From Reticulitermes speratus (Eukaryota > Arthropoda > Insecta > Blattodea > Rhinotermitidae): a stretch of DNA of 64,000 nucleotides. Shown here one piece after another: positions 24,932-36,738 of this stretch. The position numbers were made by a program, and so were the translations under genes. Location: assembly GCA_021186555.1 (NCBI GenBank), contig JAJKFL010000003.1, positions 46,163,908 through 46,227,907 on the forward strand, read 5' to 3'. Position 1 is the stretch's first letter; every line of letters starts with the position of its first letter. Below the pieces are notes generated by a model that did not search any database, had not been told where the DNA came from, and was given only the letters and a program-made list of their open reading frames with translations.

Positions 24932-24960
<29 letters not shown>
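23061..24960. other. AT-rich intergenic stretch
   Basis: No supported gene. TA-rich runs lie at 24228-24254 and 24950-24963. Confidence 0.5.
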
Positions 24961-24963
<3 letters not shown>

Positions 24964-24964
<1 letters not shown>

Positions 24965-25269
24965 AAGGTAAAGCAGTCCCATACAGGCCTAGGAAGGCCC
25001 TTAGGGCTCCAGGAGGTCGAGGCTCCCAGGTTTTTAGACAATCGGCACATGAAGGTGGTAAGGTTGTCAGCCCTACGGACCGGCCGCCTTTACCCCCCAG
25101 GAAAGATTCCCGGTACTCATTTCTGTTAGAGGCTGAGTCGACTCCAGGGCCATAGTGCGACCGAAACGATTATGTCAGTGAAAAATTCCAGAGACAACAT
25201 CGGGAATCGAACCCGCGGCGTTCCGGTTTGTAGCGCAGTGCCTCAACCAACTGTGCCACCGCGTGCCCC
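24964..25269 (-). mobile_element. tRNA-derived SINE, family B
   Basis: The minus strand starts GGGGCACGCGGTGGCACAGT (A box TGGCACAGTTGG), has the B box GGTTCGATTCC some 40 nt further on, and ends with a CCTTTACC-containing tail (GACTGCTTTACCTTTATATA). TATATA-rich sequence borders both sides, so a target duplication cannot be measured. Confidence 0.85.
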
Positions 25270-26399
25270 ATATATATATAATATATACAACACACACATA
25301 ATTCGGAATTACCGGACAATCGGTGTTATCGGATCACCCATTGTGCCTGTTAGTCCGTTCAGTCGGGGTCTACCGTAGTCTGCAAGTGAGAAGTTACGCG
25401 ACGATAAGGAACATAACACAGTGTAAAGTGTGATTTGTCTAACCCATTCTCTGCTTCCCACCCAATTTACTCATTCAAGGTTTTCAACCCAGCCAACATA
25501 TCTGCCTCTTCATTCTTATGTTCCTATGACAACGACCGTGAAAAAAAAAATCATTGAGTTAGGAGTGGGACAAATGTAATTTTATTAATAACAATTCTCC
25601 TAACACACAAGTGACGTACTAGCTTTGTATATAAAAACAGGAATAGGGATGTGATTTACATAAACCTGGCTGCTAGTGTTTCAAGAGGGGGGCACTGTGA
25701 CTGGAACATCCGAACATCAGTTTACGTGTACCAGCGCTGAGCGTCAGACGTGTATCGCAGTTCGGCATGGGACCAGGTAATAAACCTACCGCAACACACA
25801 AGTTCTGGTTAGTCTCAGTGAATATGTGGTGGCATATTCGGCTTTCTTTGGTTGAAAAAAGGTAAAAGCGATTACTGTTATAAATTTTGCAAAAAAAAAA
25901 AATACACACAAAGTATTCGTAACTGTATAGAAGTTATGGACATTTTTGTGGACACATAATGTACCGTGTTCATATTTAATGAAACCGGGCTCGATGTCGA
26001 CCTGCAAATATCAGTTGCTCACTTACACTTTGTTGGTATTTGAAACTTTTCGGTTTCTGCTGTAGATATTTAACCTTCTATACATCGCCCACCAACAACC
26101 TCTAAACTTACACCCAACGTCTTTCAGCCGGTTTAAAATTACAGTGCATTGTGGGTAAACTAAGGAGCTTACAGTGCCTTAAGAAATAATTATAATCTAC
26201 ACAATTACAAGGCTATACATAAACCGCCTTTTTTAAGGACTCTGGAGGAAAGGAAATACAAAAATTAACTGACTTCTTTGAGCAGAATCCTTGAAAAGCT
26301 AACAGTATGTGATTCTGTGCAGTCAGAAGCTTCTTTCCCATGTCCATAAGAACACTAAATCGGCCACGCTGTGAGCCAGATGAATTAAATTCGTTTTTT

Positions 26400-26490
26400 T
26401 AGACGTACTTTGTTTAACAACCATTTTAATGTTCTCCCATCTACGCCAAAGTCTTCCAGTCGGTTCCTTTCCTGGGCTTCCCGAATTTAA
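26400..26490 (-). mobile_element. Very decayed non-LTR C-terminal fragment
   Basis: The minus-strand frame reads SPGKEPTGRLWRRWENIKMV, which keeps the G(K).P.GR..RRWE..IKM core of many LINE ORF2 tails. The surrounding frame (26323-26652) shows no other conserved block. Confidence 0.4.
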
Positions 26491-26702
26491 TTCTGTGTTT
26501 ATTTCTAGCGTTCTAATTGATTTACACAGCATAAAAAGTTTTGGCAATATCAACATTGAAGCTCCACTTATGCAGATTTCGTCATCCTTCTGTTTCTTCT
26601 CCTGTCGTAGGCGCAAATTCTTTTCTCTGAATCCTCTTTTCAAAAATCTCAAATTTTATACATCCCTTAGCAAAGCAGTCTAAGAGAAAAATGTGACAAT
26701 GC

Positions 26703-26990
26703 AGGTTAATTTTTGCTTCGTGCATGAGCTGTATAGGAGTAGAGGTTAATTAGTTTTTTATGCATGACATGTAAGCAAATTATTGCGAATTTTTGCTTTA
26801 GGGGGGAGATACGTAAGAGCGTTGGCTAATTATTGCTTTATACGTGAGGTATGTAAAAGTGTAGACTAATTTTACTTTATGCGTGAGATATGTAGGACTA
26901 TAGGATACTTATTGTTTGATGCGTAAGATGTGTAGAAGTATAGGCTAATTATTGCTTTGTTTGTGAGATACGTAGGATTTAAAGGAATGT
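26703..26990. repeat. Degenerate minisatellite, about 40-bp unit
   Basis: About seven diverged units follow the plan GGTTAATTATTGCTTTATGC then GTGAGATATGTAGGAGTAT. Clear unit starts lie near 26703, 26743, 26823, 26863, 26902 and 26942. Confidence 0.75.
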
Positions 26991-27332
26991 TGGCGTAGTA
27001 AGCTTTTTATGTTACAAGATTTGAGGTTCTCGCAGCGATGAAGTTGTGGTATTCTGTAGGCTGAGAAATGATACGAACCAGAAGACCACAATATACAATA
27101 CGTGTAGAACTTCCTGTGGACAGTGTCATTTGCGGTTTTCTCAGCGGTGAGGATCCATAGTATAGCTTTCTATGTTCCGACGTCGTGTAGTGATTCCCAA
27201 GGCTCTGATGAAATATGGTACTAGAATCTTCTGTCAAGATAATAGAGGCAGCATTTTCGGGCAGAAGACTGGTACTCGGCTACCATAATACACCGCATGA
27301 CAAATTAGATCACAATGTGAAGTCGTGTTAAT

Positions 27333-27492
27333 ATGAAGATTTACTTCGCTCTAGAACGTGACCCCATGCAGTGTGCTAGGAATTTATCAACGTTCCTGAA
27401 GAAGCTGCTGCCCCTCCTGAAGTTGCAGGCAGCAGGTTCCTTGGAAAAGCTGGTAGCTGGATACCACAGTGCATGGAGTCACAACTCAAAAG
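27333..27492 (+). CDS. Candidate first exon of the spondin-2-like gene (weak)
   Basis: ATG plus 53 codons and one base end at AAAG|GTAGCA, which joins in phase with the 28280 acceptor. The peptide MKIYFALERDPMQC... lacks a signal sequence. The phase match has a one-in-three chance of arising randomly, and the real ATG exon may lie elsewhere upstream. Confidence 0.25.
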
Positions 27493-27602
27493 GTAGCAAC
27501 ATTCGCAGTTGCAGCCTTGAGAACCTCTGATGTTATTAAAGTTTTATCTTTATTGTTGCAGTCTCGGAGCGAAAAAGTTTTATTGTATTTACCGGCTCAA
27601 TG

Positions 27603-28225
27603 CAGACAGTTCCGGACTTACGTAAGGGTTCCATTCCTGAAAAGTTTACGTAATCCGAAATTTACGTAAGTCGCGGTTGACCCCAAACCCACTTATCTAT
27701 CACTCCTCATCCTTCATATATACGTTTTTAAAATCTCAGTGTACATGTTTAAAATGTTATTTTTGTTAGGGTTTTTTTTTTCCATATGAAACACACAAAG
27801 TAAAACACATTTCATAATTACAGTATTAATTATTAATATTCTTAATTAATATTATATATATTTTTTTTTGTTGACTCGACAGCCTTATATGGGCCTGGGC
27901 CTCCTCGTTTCGTCGAGGTTTCATGGTCACACACTTTCAGACACACCACAGTCGGTAGGACTCCTCTGGACGAGGACCAGCTCGTCGCAGAGACCTCTAC
28001 CTGACAACACACAACGCTCACAAGAGACAGACATCCATGCCCCCGGTGGGATTCGAACCCACGATCCTAGTAAGCGAGCGGCCGAAGACCCACGCCTTAG
28101 ACTGCACGGCCACTGGGATCGGCATTAATATTATATATAATACTAATATTTAAATAATTGAAACGAATTTTTACTTAAGTTCTAGTTTACGTAAAACGCA
28201 TATTATGTAACCCGGAATCTGCCTG
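27603..28225. mobile_element. Pogo/Tigger-like MITE interrupted by a SINE
   Basis: The left end CAGACAGTTCCGGACTTACG and the right end, reversed, CAGGCAGATTCCGGGTTACA are inverted repeats. TA follows the right end (28226-28227) and TG precedes the left. The interior has TTTACGTAA repeats. Without the SINE at 27861-28123 and one copy of its 16-bp target duplication the element is about 345 bp. Confidence 0.75.
27861..28123 (-). mobile_element. tRNA-derived SINE, family C, with perfect target-site duplication
   Basis: The minus strand starts GCCGATCCCAGTGGCCGTGC (A box), carries the B box GGTTCGAATCC, and ends in an A tail (plus-strand TTTTTTTTT). It is flanked by perfect 16-bp direct repeats ATTAATATTATATATA at 27845-27860 and 28124-28139. 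The duplication and tail show LINE-style retrotransposition into the MITE. Confidence 0.93.
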
Positions 28226-28279
28226 TATAGACTTAGTATCGTCTTAAGAGCGAATACAGTGATACTGTTGTTGTTACAG

Positions 28280-28474
28280 GGCCCTGGGAGGCGTGGTTGT
28301 GGTACGCCTTGTGTAGCCTGCTGGTGGCTGAGGCGCTGAGGGTGGGCAGGGAGCGGTGTGACTCGGACCTCCTTGCTGTTTACTCACTTAGGGTGCAGAC
28401 ACACTGGAGCCGCGACCTCTTCCCCAAACAGTTTCCTGAGTGGAGACCTCCAGCACAATGGTCCAGGCTTGTCG
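28280..28474 (+). CDS. SPON2: SPON2-like exon: N-terminus and start of the spondin domain
   Basis: The acceptor TTGTTACAG and donor TCG|GTAGGT border 195 nt, entering in phase 1 and leaving in phase 1. It reads [20 protein letters not shown], a hydrophobic run that could be part of a signal peptide, then [20 protein letters not shown] and [19 protein letters not shown]. The Y.L....W(S)...FPKQ(F/Y)P..RP.AQWS.L(L/V)G pattern is diagnostic for the start of the spondin domain. There is no in-frame ATG, so an upstream exon must supply it. Confidence 0.92.
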
Positions 28475-29084
28475 GTAGGTAGGCTTATTGATTTCAGGTT
28501 ATCATGGCGGTCGCTATGAAGATTATTCGACAAGCGAGCAGGTAGTAGTGACATCAGTGTTTTGAACTCCAAGGATTTGTACCCAGAATGCGCACGGTTC
28601 GAAAATCGGCCTAAAGGTTGTTAGTGATTTTTTTAGTCGATCAGGCGAATGCAACAATATGTACATTTTGTCATTCTCACTCCATTTCCATGGAAATGTA
28701 ATTTTCACGTACTTACAGAGGTGACAACTTTGTGTTCGAAACTGTACCATCTTGAAGTACAAACATGTGACTAAATTCACTGTTTTAATGTAACACAGAT
28801 CAGAGTTCGGAAGGAGAGAAGAGAGGCATGAGAGGAATAAAGAGAGGAAGAAACATTGTGGAAGATGAAAACGTAAAATAAATTATTCTGTTTGAATTTC
28901 AAGGAAAATTTACATCAATATCTTCCAGTATACTAACGTAAGTTTTTCATAATTTCTGCGTAATATTTATCATCATAATATAAAATTCGACGTCGTTACC
29001 ATGACATCGTTTTATAATTTAAAAAGTAAGGAATCAACCACAATAATGACGGGGAAAATCCGTATTTCAGACATTACATTCTTT

Positions 29085-29125
<41 letters not shown>

Positions 29126-32100
29126 ATCATCATCATGATCTCTGTAGATTTAGGCTTGACTTCCTCTTCCTAAACTCCCTCTCCAGGCTTTCACTTTGTA
29201 CGGGCCCATCACATTCCAGTGCCAGGGTTTTCTATTCTGTTTTAAGTTTTTTAACATGTTGCAGACACTTGTTACTGTAGTTTTTACTTGCACAATTTAT
29301 ACATTATCTATTTTTACGAAATCTGTATTTTTTGAACCGTTTGAAACAACTAAAATAAAGAAATAGAAATAGAAAGCATTTCTCATTCTAAGAACATCTG
29401 GGCGAAATATCTAGATAAGAAAAAGTCTAAATAAGAACTAAACAAGAAATAGGAAATAGAAAGCATTTCTCATTCTAAGAACATCTGGGCGAAATATCTA
29501 TAAGATAAAAGAATAACTAAAGAAAGAAGTCTAAATTAAGATCTAAACAAAAAGAAATAGGAAATAGAAAGTATTTCTCATTCTAAGAACAATTGAGCAA
29601 GTCTTATCATAAATGTACATAGGTCTTCATGTAAAGTACCCGTTGTTCTTGTCAGATTTTAATGGGACTTGAATTTTCTCGACGGATTTTGGAAAAATAA
29701 TCAAATGTAAAATTTTATGAAAATCCCTCCAGTGGGAACCGAGTTGTTCCATGAGGGCAGACGGAGGACGGACGGACGGACGGACAGACGAAAAACGGAC
29801 AGAGAGACAGACATGACCAATCTCATAGTCACTTTCTGCAATTTTGCTAAAGAGCCTAAAATTATTACGTATATGTGTGTGAATTTGAAAACTGTTATAA
29901 ATATTGTAGAAAACAACAATTTTCTAATAATTTGAAGACAAAAACTAAGTCAAATTTTGTTTAAGAACTTAGTTTTTATCTCACAGAGAACGGAGAATCT
30001 CCAGTACTGAAACCAGTCGGTTAGTCCTACTTAGACAAACAACCGATGTTTAGTGTGTGTGAAATATGTGAAACGCATAAATGCACTAGTCTGAAGCCTG
30101 TGACCTTACAACATTCGGTGCATGTACTAACAGGCGAAGATTATGCAAATGGTTAAGTTATATAACCTTGTCACACGCACTTGACGACGATGCAGAGAAC
30201 GACTATAAATACATGCAATTGCCCCAGTCGTAGAGGGACAGGCACATTCGATGTAAATCACTGTCAGCAATTGCTATAGTATAAGGATTGGTTTTGACAT
30301 GTGCTCCCAAATAATAGAACCACATTCTTAGGTGGTGATTCAAGTGTCAGAAAGGAGTTGTGGCACCTGGAGAGACAGACGGCTGTGTGGGCTGGAACTG
30401 GTTCGTTAGTGCGTAGGAATATTATTACATAGGGCGAAGGTTCACAAACGGGTCAGTCTGCTACCGGGCCAGAACCACGGGTCTTCTGCCTTCTTGAGTC
30501 CGTCTGCTACCGGGCCAGAACCGGATGCTGTTAGCCGACACGACAGTGGTACACACTAAAAGAGAAATGCTCTCATGATTTGTCACGTGTTAAAATGGAT
30601 TTATTATGAAGAATTTTGGCTCTTTTGGCCTCTACTACACTTGACCTGACGACTGTAATCAAAATACTCTATGTGGATCTCAAAGGATTAATAATGGACT
30701 GAAAAATCAGAACTTCAGTTCTGGATTTAACTTCTCTAAGAGGGTGGTAATGATTAAGGCCTACTATTGTTTTATTATTTCGTTTGAACTTCTACCGTGA
30801 AGATAGAGGTAGCCGCTTGCCCCAAGCTTTGGTATTACCTACCATAATGCAGGGCGTTGCATCAGAAAAGACAGTAGTTCTTACATGTTATGAATTTTAA
30901 ATCTGTAATTGTGTAACTTGACTATGGATGACTTTAGCATCTGCACAGTACTGTTCATTGAATATTTTATAAACTTCTTTGGAATTATTAGAAAGAAATC
31001 AAAGGCTGACAGCAACAAACAACCATAGACACCGCATAATATCCCAGAAGAGAGCAGATCTAACCATAGTGTTTACACTGCTAAGGTTTGTTTTATCTTT
31101 CCTACGATTCTAACGCGGTTATGAAACGTGTTGATTGCACGGCGTTATTAGTTCAAAGTTATGATAATCAAGGAATGGATATTGAAAAAATATCGCATTC
31201 AGACTTACGAGGCTTGTTTCTGTCATTTAAAACTGGTTTGATACATAACACAGCAGCATAAACCCAGTGTGTTTATTTAGATTGTCAGAATGACAGCTGT
31301 TACTGGTCGAGATTATTTAAGTCTGCAAGAGGAAGTTTTATGTTATGAAACAAGTTTTTAACATTTAAACTTTCCGTCTATAATAGTATTGGCGTACTGA
31401 TATTATTGCTATAGCACACTCACACACACACACTCACATTCCCACGCAAACATAATACTTGTTTCATTCCAGGTGACAAATCTTCCGAGGTTTGTTACTT
31501 TTGGACTGAATGAAGCAGAAAATGTACTGGAGGCCATCCCAGCAATCAATTTTATGATTTTGTACGACCAGTAATACCAACATGGCGAAATCGCACGCTT
31601 GTGTGGACAGAAGCAATAGGGAATTTCTAGCGCCACGTAATTGGGGGCTGAAAAGATGTCAGGTAATAGATCGGGGAAAAGTATTTAATTTTGTTAAAAT
31701 TAGAATTTTGAAATAAAAATATAATAAAAAAATTTCTAAAAAAAAAGTTCTAACAAAATAAAAATTTTGTTAGAACTTAAACTGCAAAAAAAAAAAAAAC
31801 CGTGAGATAGCTTTCTTCCTTCTTTGTGTTTGGTGGCGACAATTAATAAGCCATTGAATTTAGCTTATGATTTTTGGTGTTAGATTATAAACCAGGGGTT
31901 CACTAATTTTCCAAAATCTGGGAGCCACCTCAATATTATAGGTTTCAGAGGCTGACATTAAGCAAGTTCCTTAGAGCGCACAAATATTAGGCGTCATCGT
32001 AAAAAATTTAGTCGCCCTGCCGACCTGGTGCCCTGGATTTTTGCGCCGTTGCTATAAACATATACACATTTTTGTATAAAATATTTTTTGTATGTTAACA

Positions 32101-35100
32101 GTTATAAATTGTATGAAAATGCGAAATTTTGAGGTTAGGTCGGACAATGTAACATAAACAGAATTTGTACTTAAGTAATAAATTATTGAAAAGAACAAAT
32201 AAAGCAACAACAATAATTATAGAAAATCTGTAAAACTATAGAAATCTATGCAACAGAAACTTATTCTATTCTAGGGCATTCATAATAACATTTGTAAGTT
32301 GAGGTATAAATTTTATTCCTGTTCGCATTAATGCAATTCTTTATGCCTTTCCTGAAGTTTTAATCGAAATTTGTCTACTTAATTAAACAATTAAACACCA
32401 CGTCTTAAATATGTGGGGGAGTGGAAGTATAACTCCACGTTACTAGCATCTGAACTAGATAAGGCTGAGTGGTTGTCTTCACACTCTGACCGCCTTGTCC
32501 CTTGTGGAAAGAAATACGGCTCTCTTTTGGATAAGAGGATGGGCGGGCCTTTTGGACTCTATGGAGAAGAGAACAGCCTTTGGGCTGCCTGGAATTGAAG
32601 CCCCATTCCTCCGCTGTCGGTCCGTTTCCTAGCCAATATAATGATTGTTCTGTGGAAGAGTAAGATAGTGCAGTTGCACAATTATATTTGCCAGCGATTC
32701 GTAATTTTGAACCATTACGTCATATATATGGGATTTAACATTACGGCCCGTTTCTTAGAAACTGCTGAGGTCTCCTTTGTTAGCCTTGTGTTATGAAAAG
32801 GCTTAGTCGTTTAACGCGAAGCCCTCCTGTGCCTACCGCAGCCATTTCGGTCTCTTATTAACATAATCCATGTCTATTTACACAAGAGTGAAATAACGTA
32901 CATTACTGCAGTTTGTACTAAACCTATTTTATAAACATCTTTAATGTGCCATTGTATAGACTTATGTATTCACCCTAGTTACTCATAGATGTAGTGGGAC
33001 AGTTAAAACTATTTAACAAAATGCTGACACTCAGTAGGAGACAAGTATTCTTATAAGGCGCACTTTTTTCACATGTTTCAAAATAGACCTGTATATTGAA
33101 GCTAAAAGAAATGTACATTAATAATTCTTAGTGCGTAGTGAAAAATATCTTTCCATAAAAAAGCCATAGTACAAATTCTGACTTACATTAGATTCGTCAA
33201 CTTTTCCCTCAAAGATATACAATGTCATATATTTCTCGTTGTTAGTACGTAGCCTAAACAGTATTGTTAATCATACATAATTTTTACAAAGGCATGCGTT
33301 GTTTCAAATATCTTCCTCCAGCGTTTAATTAGGTAGCTTCTCTAAACTGCAAGCTATATGTAGATTTTACGGGTGCGCCATATTTTATTTTACGTTTTAT
33401 AAAGAGACTATAACAAAATTTGGAGATATTTGGAAAGTATACTACCCACAGTAACCAAGACCCATATATTGAATTGTGTGAATGTTTATTCCAGTCAAGT
33501 TCTGACCCTAATTATAGAATCAGCTTACTTATAACTGAGCCTGTTAAATTGGTCTGTATTCCATTCTATAGTCGAAATGATCGTTTGAAGGGGAGCGGAG
33601 AAATGCTTGTGGCTGGTAAAGTAATCACTGCTCTGTGTGACAGTGACAGTTGAGGCAGTTGCACACTTTCGGCAGAATTAGTTCGAGAATTTGGTGCACA
33701 AAATATATTACTAGTAATAAACCTATTGATCTTCGGCCATAAAATGTAAGACTTTTAGCAGTCCGCAAAGCCGATCTGGATAGAAAACGAAACATTATTG
33801 GTATTGAACTTTGAAGCCTGACAGTCACCTGAAATTAGCCTTCAGGTTCTACCTCGCAGAAAACAAAAGTCTTCTCCATTATAAGACAAAAAACCAATCA
33901 GTTAATGTCTTTTACTGAATGTTTTTCGTTTGTTGTGAGAGGTGTACAGATATTTACCACTGAGCTCTAAAGGGTTAAAATGCTTCTAGGCGTTTTAAAG
34001 TGTACAGGGCATACACAAAAGAATGGTGCGGTTTCAATAGGAATCACTATTGAAACCGCACCATTCGTTTGTGTATGCCCTGTATTATCAGAGTTATAGG
34101 CCGATACAATTGTGGGATTTTATAAACATTTAATTTCGTCTTTTTTTGGGTGGGAGTATGTTGTGCATTCTTAAACATTTCTACCTTTACAACTGGCTGG
34201 ACGGTCTGGGGATCGAATCCCGGTGGGGGCGAGATTCTTCAAATCCGTTCAGACCGGCCCTGGGGCCCACCCAGCCTCCTGAAAAATAGCTATTGGTCTC
34301 TTTCTTGGGGTGTAAAGCGACAGGTGCGTGATGTTGACAACCCACCCGCAACTAGCGCCGAGGTTAAAGAAAGAGTATAGTATACCTCTACTCCTCATCT
34401 GGGCCTTCGTGGCCTGTTCTAGGGTGAATGTACCTATTTACCTGCTTACCGTAACAACCGTATTAGAGGCATTTTTACTCATGTGGAATTTATCTTCTTA
34501 TCTTTTTATAATTCTAATTCACATTTGAAATGTTTTGTGCTACGCCTTAGAGTGGCAATGGCAACATACAGCGTCTGCAGTTGAAATGGCTTTGTTAAAT
34601 CGATGAAGGTCAGTCATTACAGACGATGAAGTAATTTTAATCCTATTGTCTCTTGTGTGTCTGATAGCTGTGTGGGACTGGAATGGACTCACCTGTCTTA
34701 CGACCAGGAGTAACAGCGGCATTTGACGAACACAGTGGCGAAACTTCGGTTTTCATATCTGCTCTGTGTACCTAAATGATACATGTTAGCAAATTTGAAT
34801 CTCACCTCCTGAAAAAAAAAATGAAATTTAAAATAACAAAAATAAGCCACAAAAGGTCGCTCGGTTTATCTTCAGCTCCCTGACCTTTGTACTCCAGTGG
34901 GTGTTAACCGACAAAGGAAGAAACGCAGCTGTAGAGTGGAAGATGTATCATGTAGGCGAATTTATTTTTAGTTCGTGATGACTGCAGATCAGACCTGAAG
35001 CAGCGCTTGCTAACAACATCCCACCATGTAAACAAAGTTTCACTTGAGTTTGCTCATGTCACGATTCAGTACAATGAGATGAATGGAACAAGATGTAGTT

Positions 35101-35396
35101 CTTGGTGCGAGAGCTATGTGAAAGCAGTTGCGTCTGTTGGTGTAATGTGGATTAGTGGCAAATGGTGGCGGGGGCGGGGGTTGACGGAACTTGTGCTGTT
35201 GTTCAGATACGGTAATAGGAAAAGTGGGGGAAGGTACACTCAACCTTCAGCACTCAGCCATTACTGTGTTTCGTTAAAGTATACCTCTCGACATACAACA
35301 CACTGCTGCATGTAACAAAGCAGAGCGTAGTAAACTTGGCTGTCGTCCGCAGCTTTTGACGTACTAAACCGTAGCGTATAAGAGAGCTGAAGGGAA

Positions 35397-35453
<57 letters not shown>

Positions 35454-36690
35454 AAGTCCCGATATAGCGCCACTGTTGGTTCACCGCAGTTTGTAGCGGT
35501 ATTGTCGACGTTAGTGGTAAATCGAAATACTGCATAACACCGTGGTTTTATTTTTAGGCTTCTTGAGTGGTCAACAAATTACCGTGACATTTTCATCATC
35601 ATTTTGACGTGAATACGTCTTTAAATTCGGTCCGGTGTAGGGGGGTCTCTACGAAAACTCTAGCGACCAAAAAAATGGCAAGATTTGTCGCGCTTATATC
35701 TCGTAAACTATAAATGATAATGTAATGATTTAAATTTTGTTGGATAGAGGGTTGATGTCCGTATCTAAAATGGTGGGTAGTGGGGGTGTACAGCGGTGAG
35801 GGGGGAGGGGTAGCGCTTGAGCGTGAACACTGTAAATGGCGACGCCTCGCGGCGTTTGGGCAGTGTAACTTTGGATTGCGAAGAGATAGGACGTTGAAAT
35901 TGGTGTCGATGTGTAGAGAATAACATGATCTACAATAATATTTAGCAATAATAACCGATAAAATAAAATTTGTAAAGTTATAAGCCGATAAGTGTGCTGA
36001 GTTGAAGAAAATTTTCATAATGTCGAAAAAATTGCAAAGGAAATATGAACAGAAATGTAAGAAACGTATATCATTGGAAAGAAAAATTCAAAAGGAATCA
36101 GAAAAGCCCAAATTGACTAATGCCGAACGATGCAGATTGTATAGAGAGCGTAAGAAAGCCGAGCGCGTCAACGCCGGCGCGAGTACTTCGAGTGCGCCGC
36201 TACTATGCCATATGTATCTTACTTCTCCTATCATCGGCCTTTGATAAATAAAATCATACTTCACTTATAACCACCAATACTTTATTCATTTACATCTTAC
36301 CCTTCCTCTAATAACACAAAGACGGATTCACGCCTTAAACGATTACGGTTGTGTCCCCGTACACAAGCCACGATTTTTTTTTCTAAATTGGAAAGAACAT
36401 GCAAATAAGTTGCGAGTAATAATCTGCAGGAATTATTTGGGCTTTACTTAAAAAACACAAATGACATAAAGACGCGAAAAGACCCGGAAAGAGATGGTAA
36501 GACCAATTTTGAAACTGAAGGGTACCTGCTTCTGGAGTGTGACATCGTGTGTTCTGGTTCTCTCAGAGGAATAGAGATAAAGTCTGCACATTGTTACCCA
36601 TACGAAGAGAGTATTGTACACTGTTACGGCCTGTGAACTTCAAATCTTACAATTTTAAAACTTAAAAACAGAGCGTGTAGCCAGACGTGC

Positions 36691-36738
<48 letters not shown>

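Noticed and set aside
24600-25378. Possible pogo-like element around the family B SINE
   Set aside because: TAGACTCTCGAATTAACTG on the left and TAGACCCCGACTGAACGG (reversed right end) are only loosely similar and no clean TA flanks could be fixed.
27868-28128. 86-codon plus-strand ORF (and the related frames at 56537-56894)
   Set aside because: It lies entirely within the family C SINE, including its B box and target duplication.
29083-29140. CRISPR-like or regulatory array
   Set aside because: It is a simple ATC microsatellite; the genome is eukaryotic and no repeat-spacer array exists in the window.
35254-35535. ORFs with poly-(LS)
   Set aside because: They are translations of the GA microsatellite.
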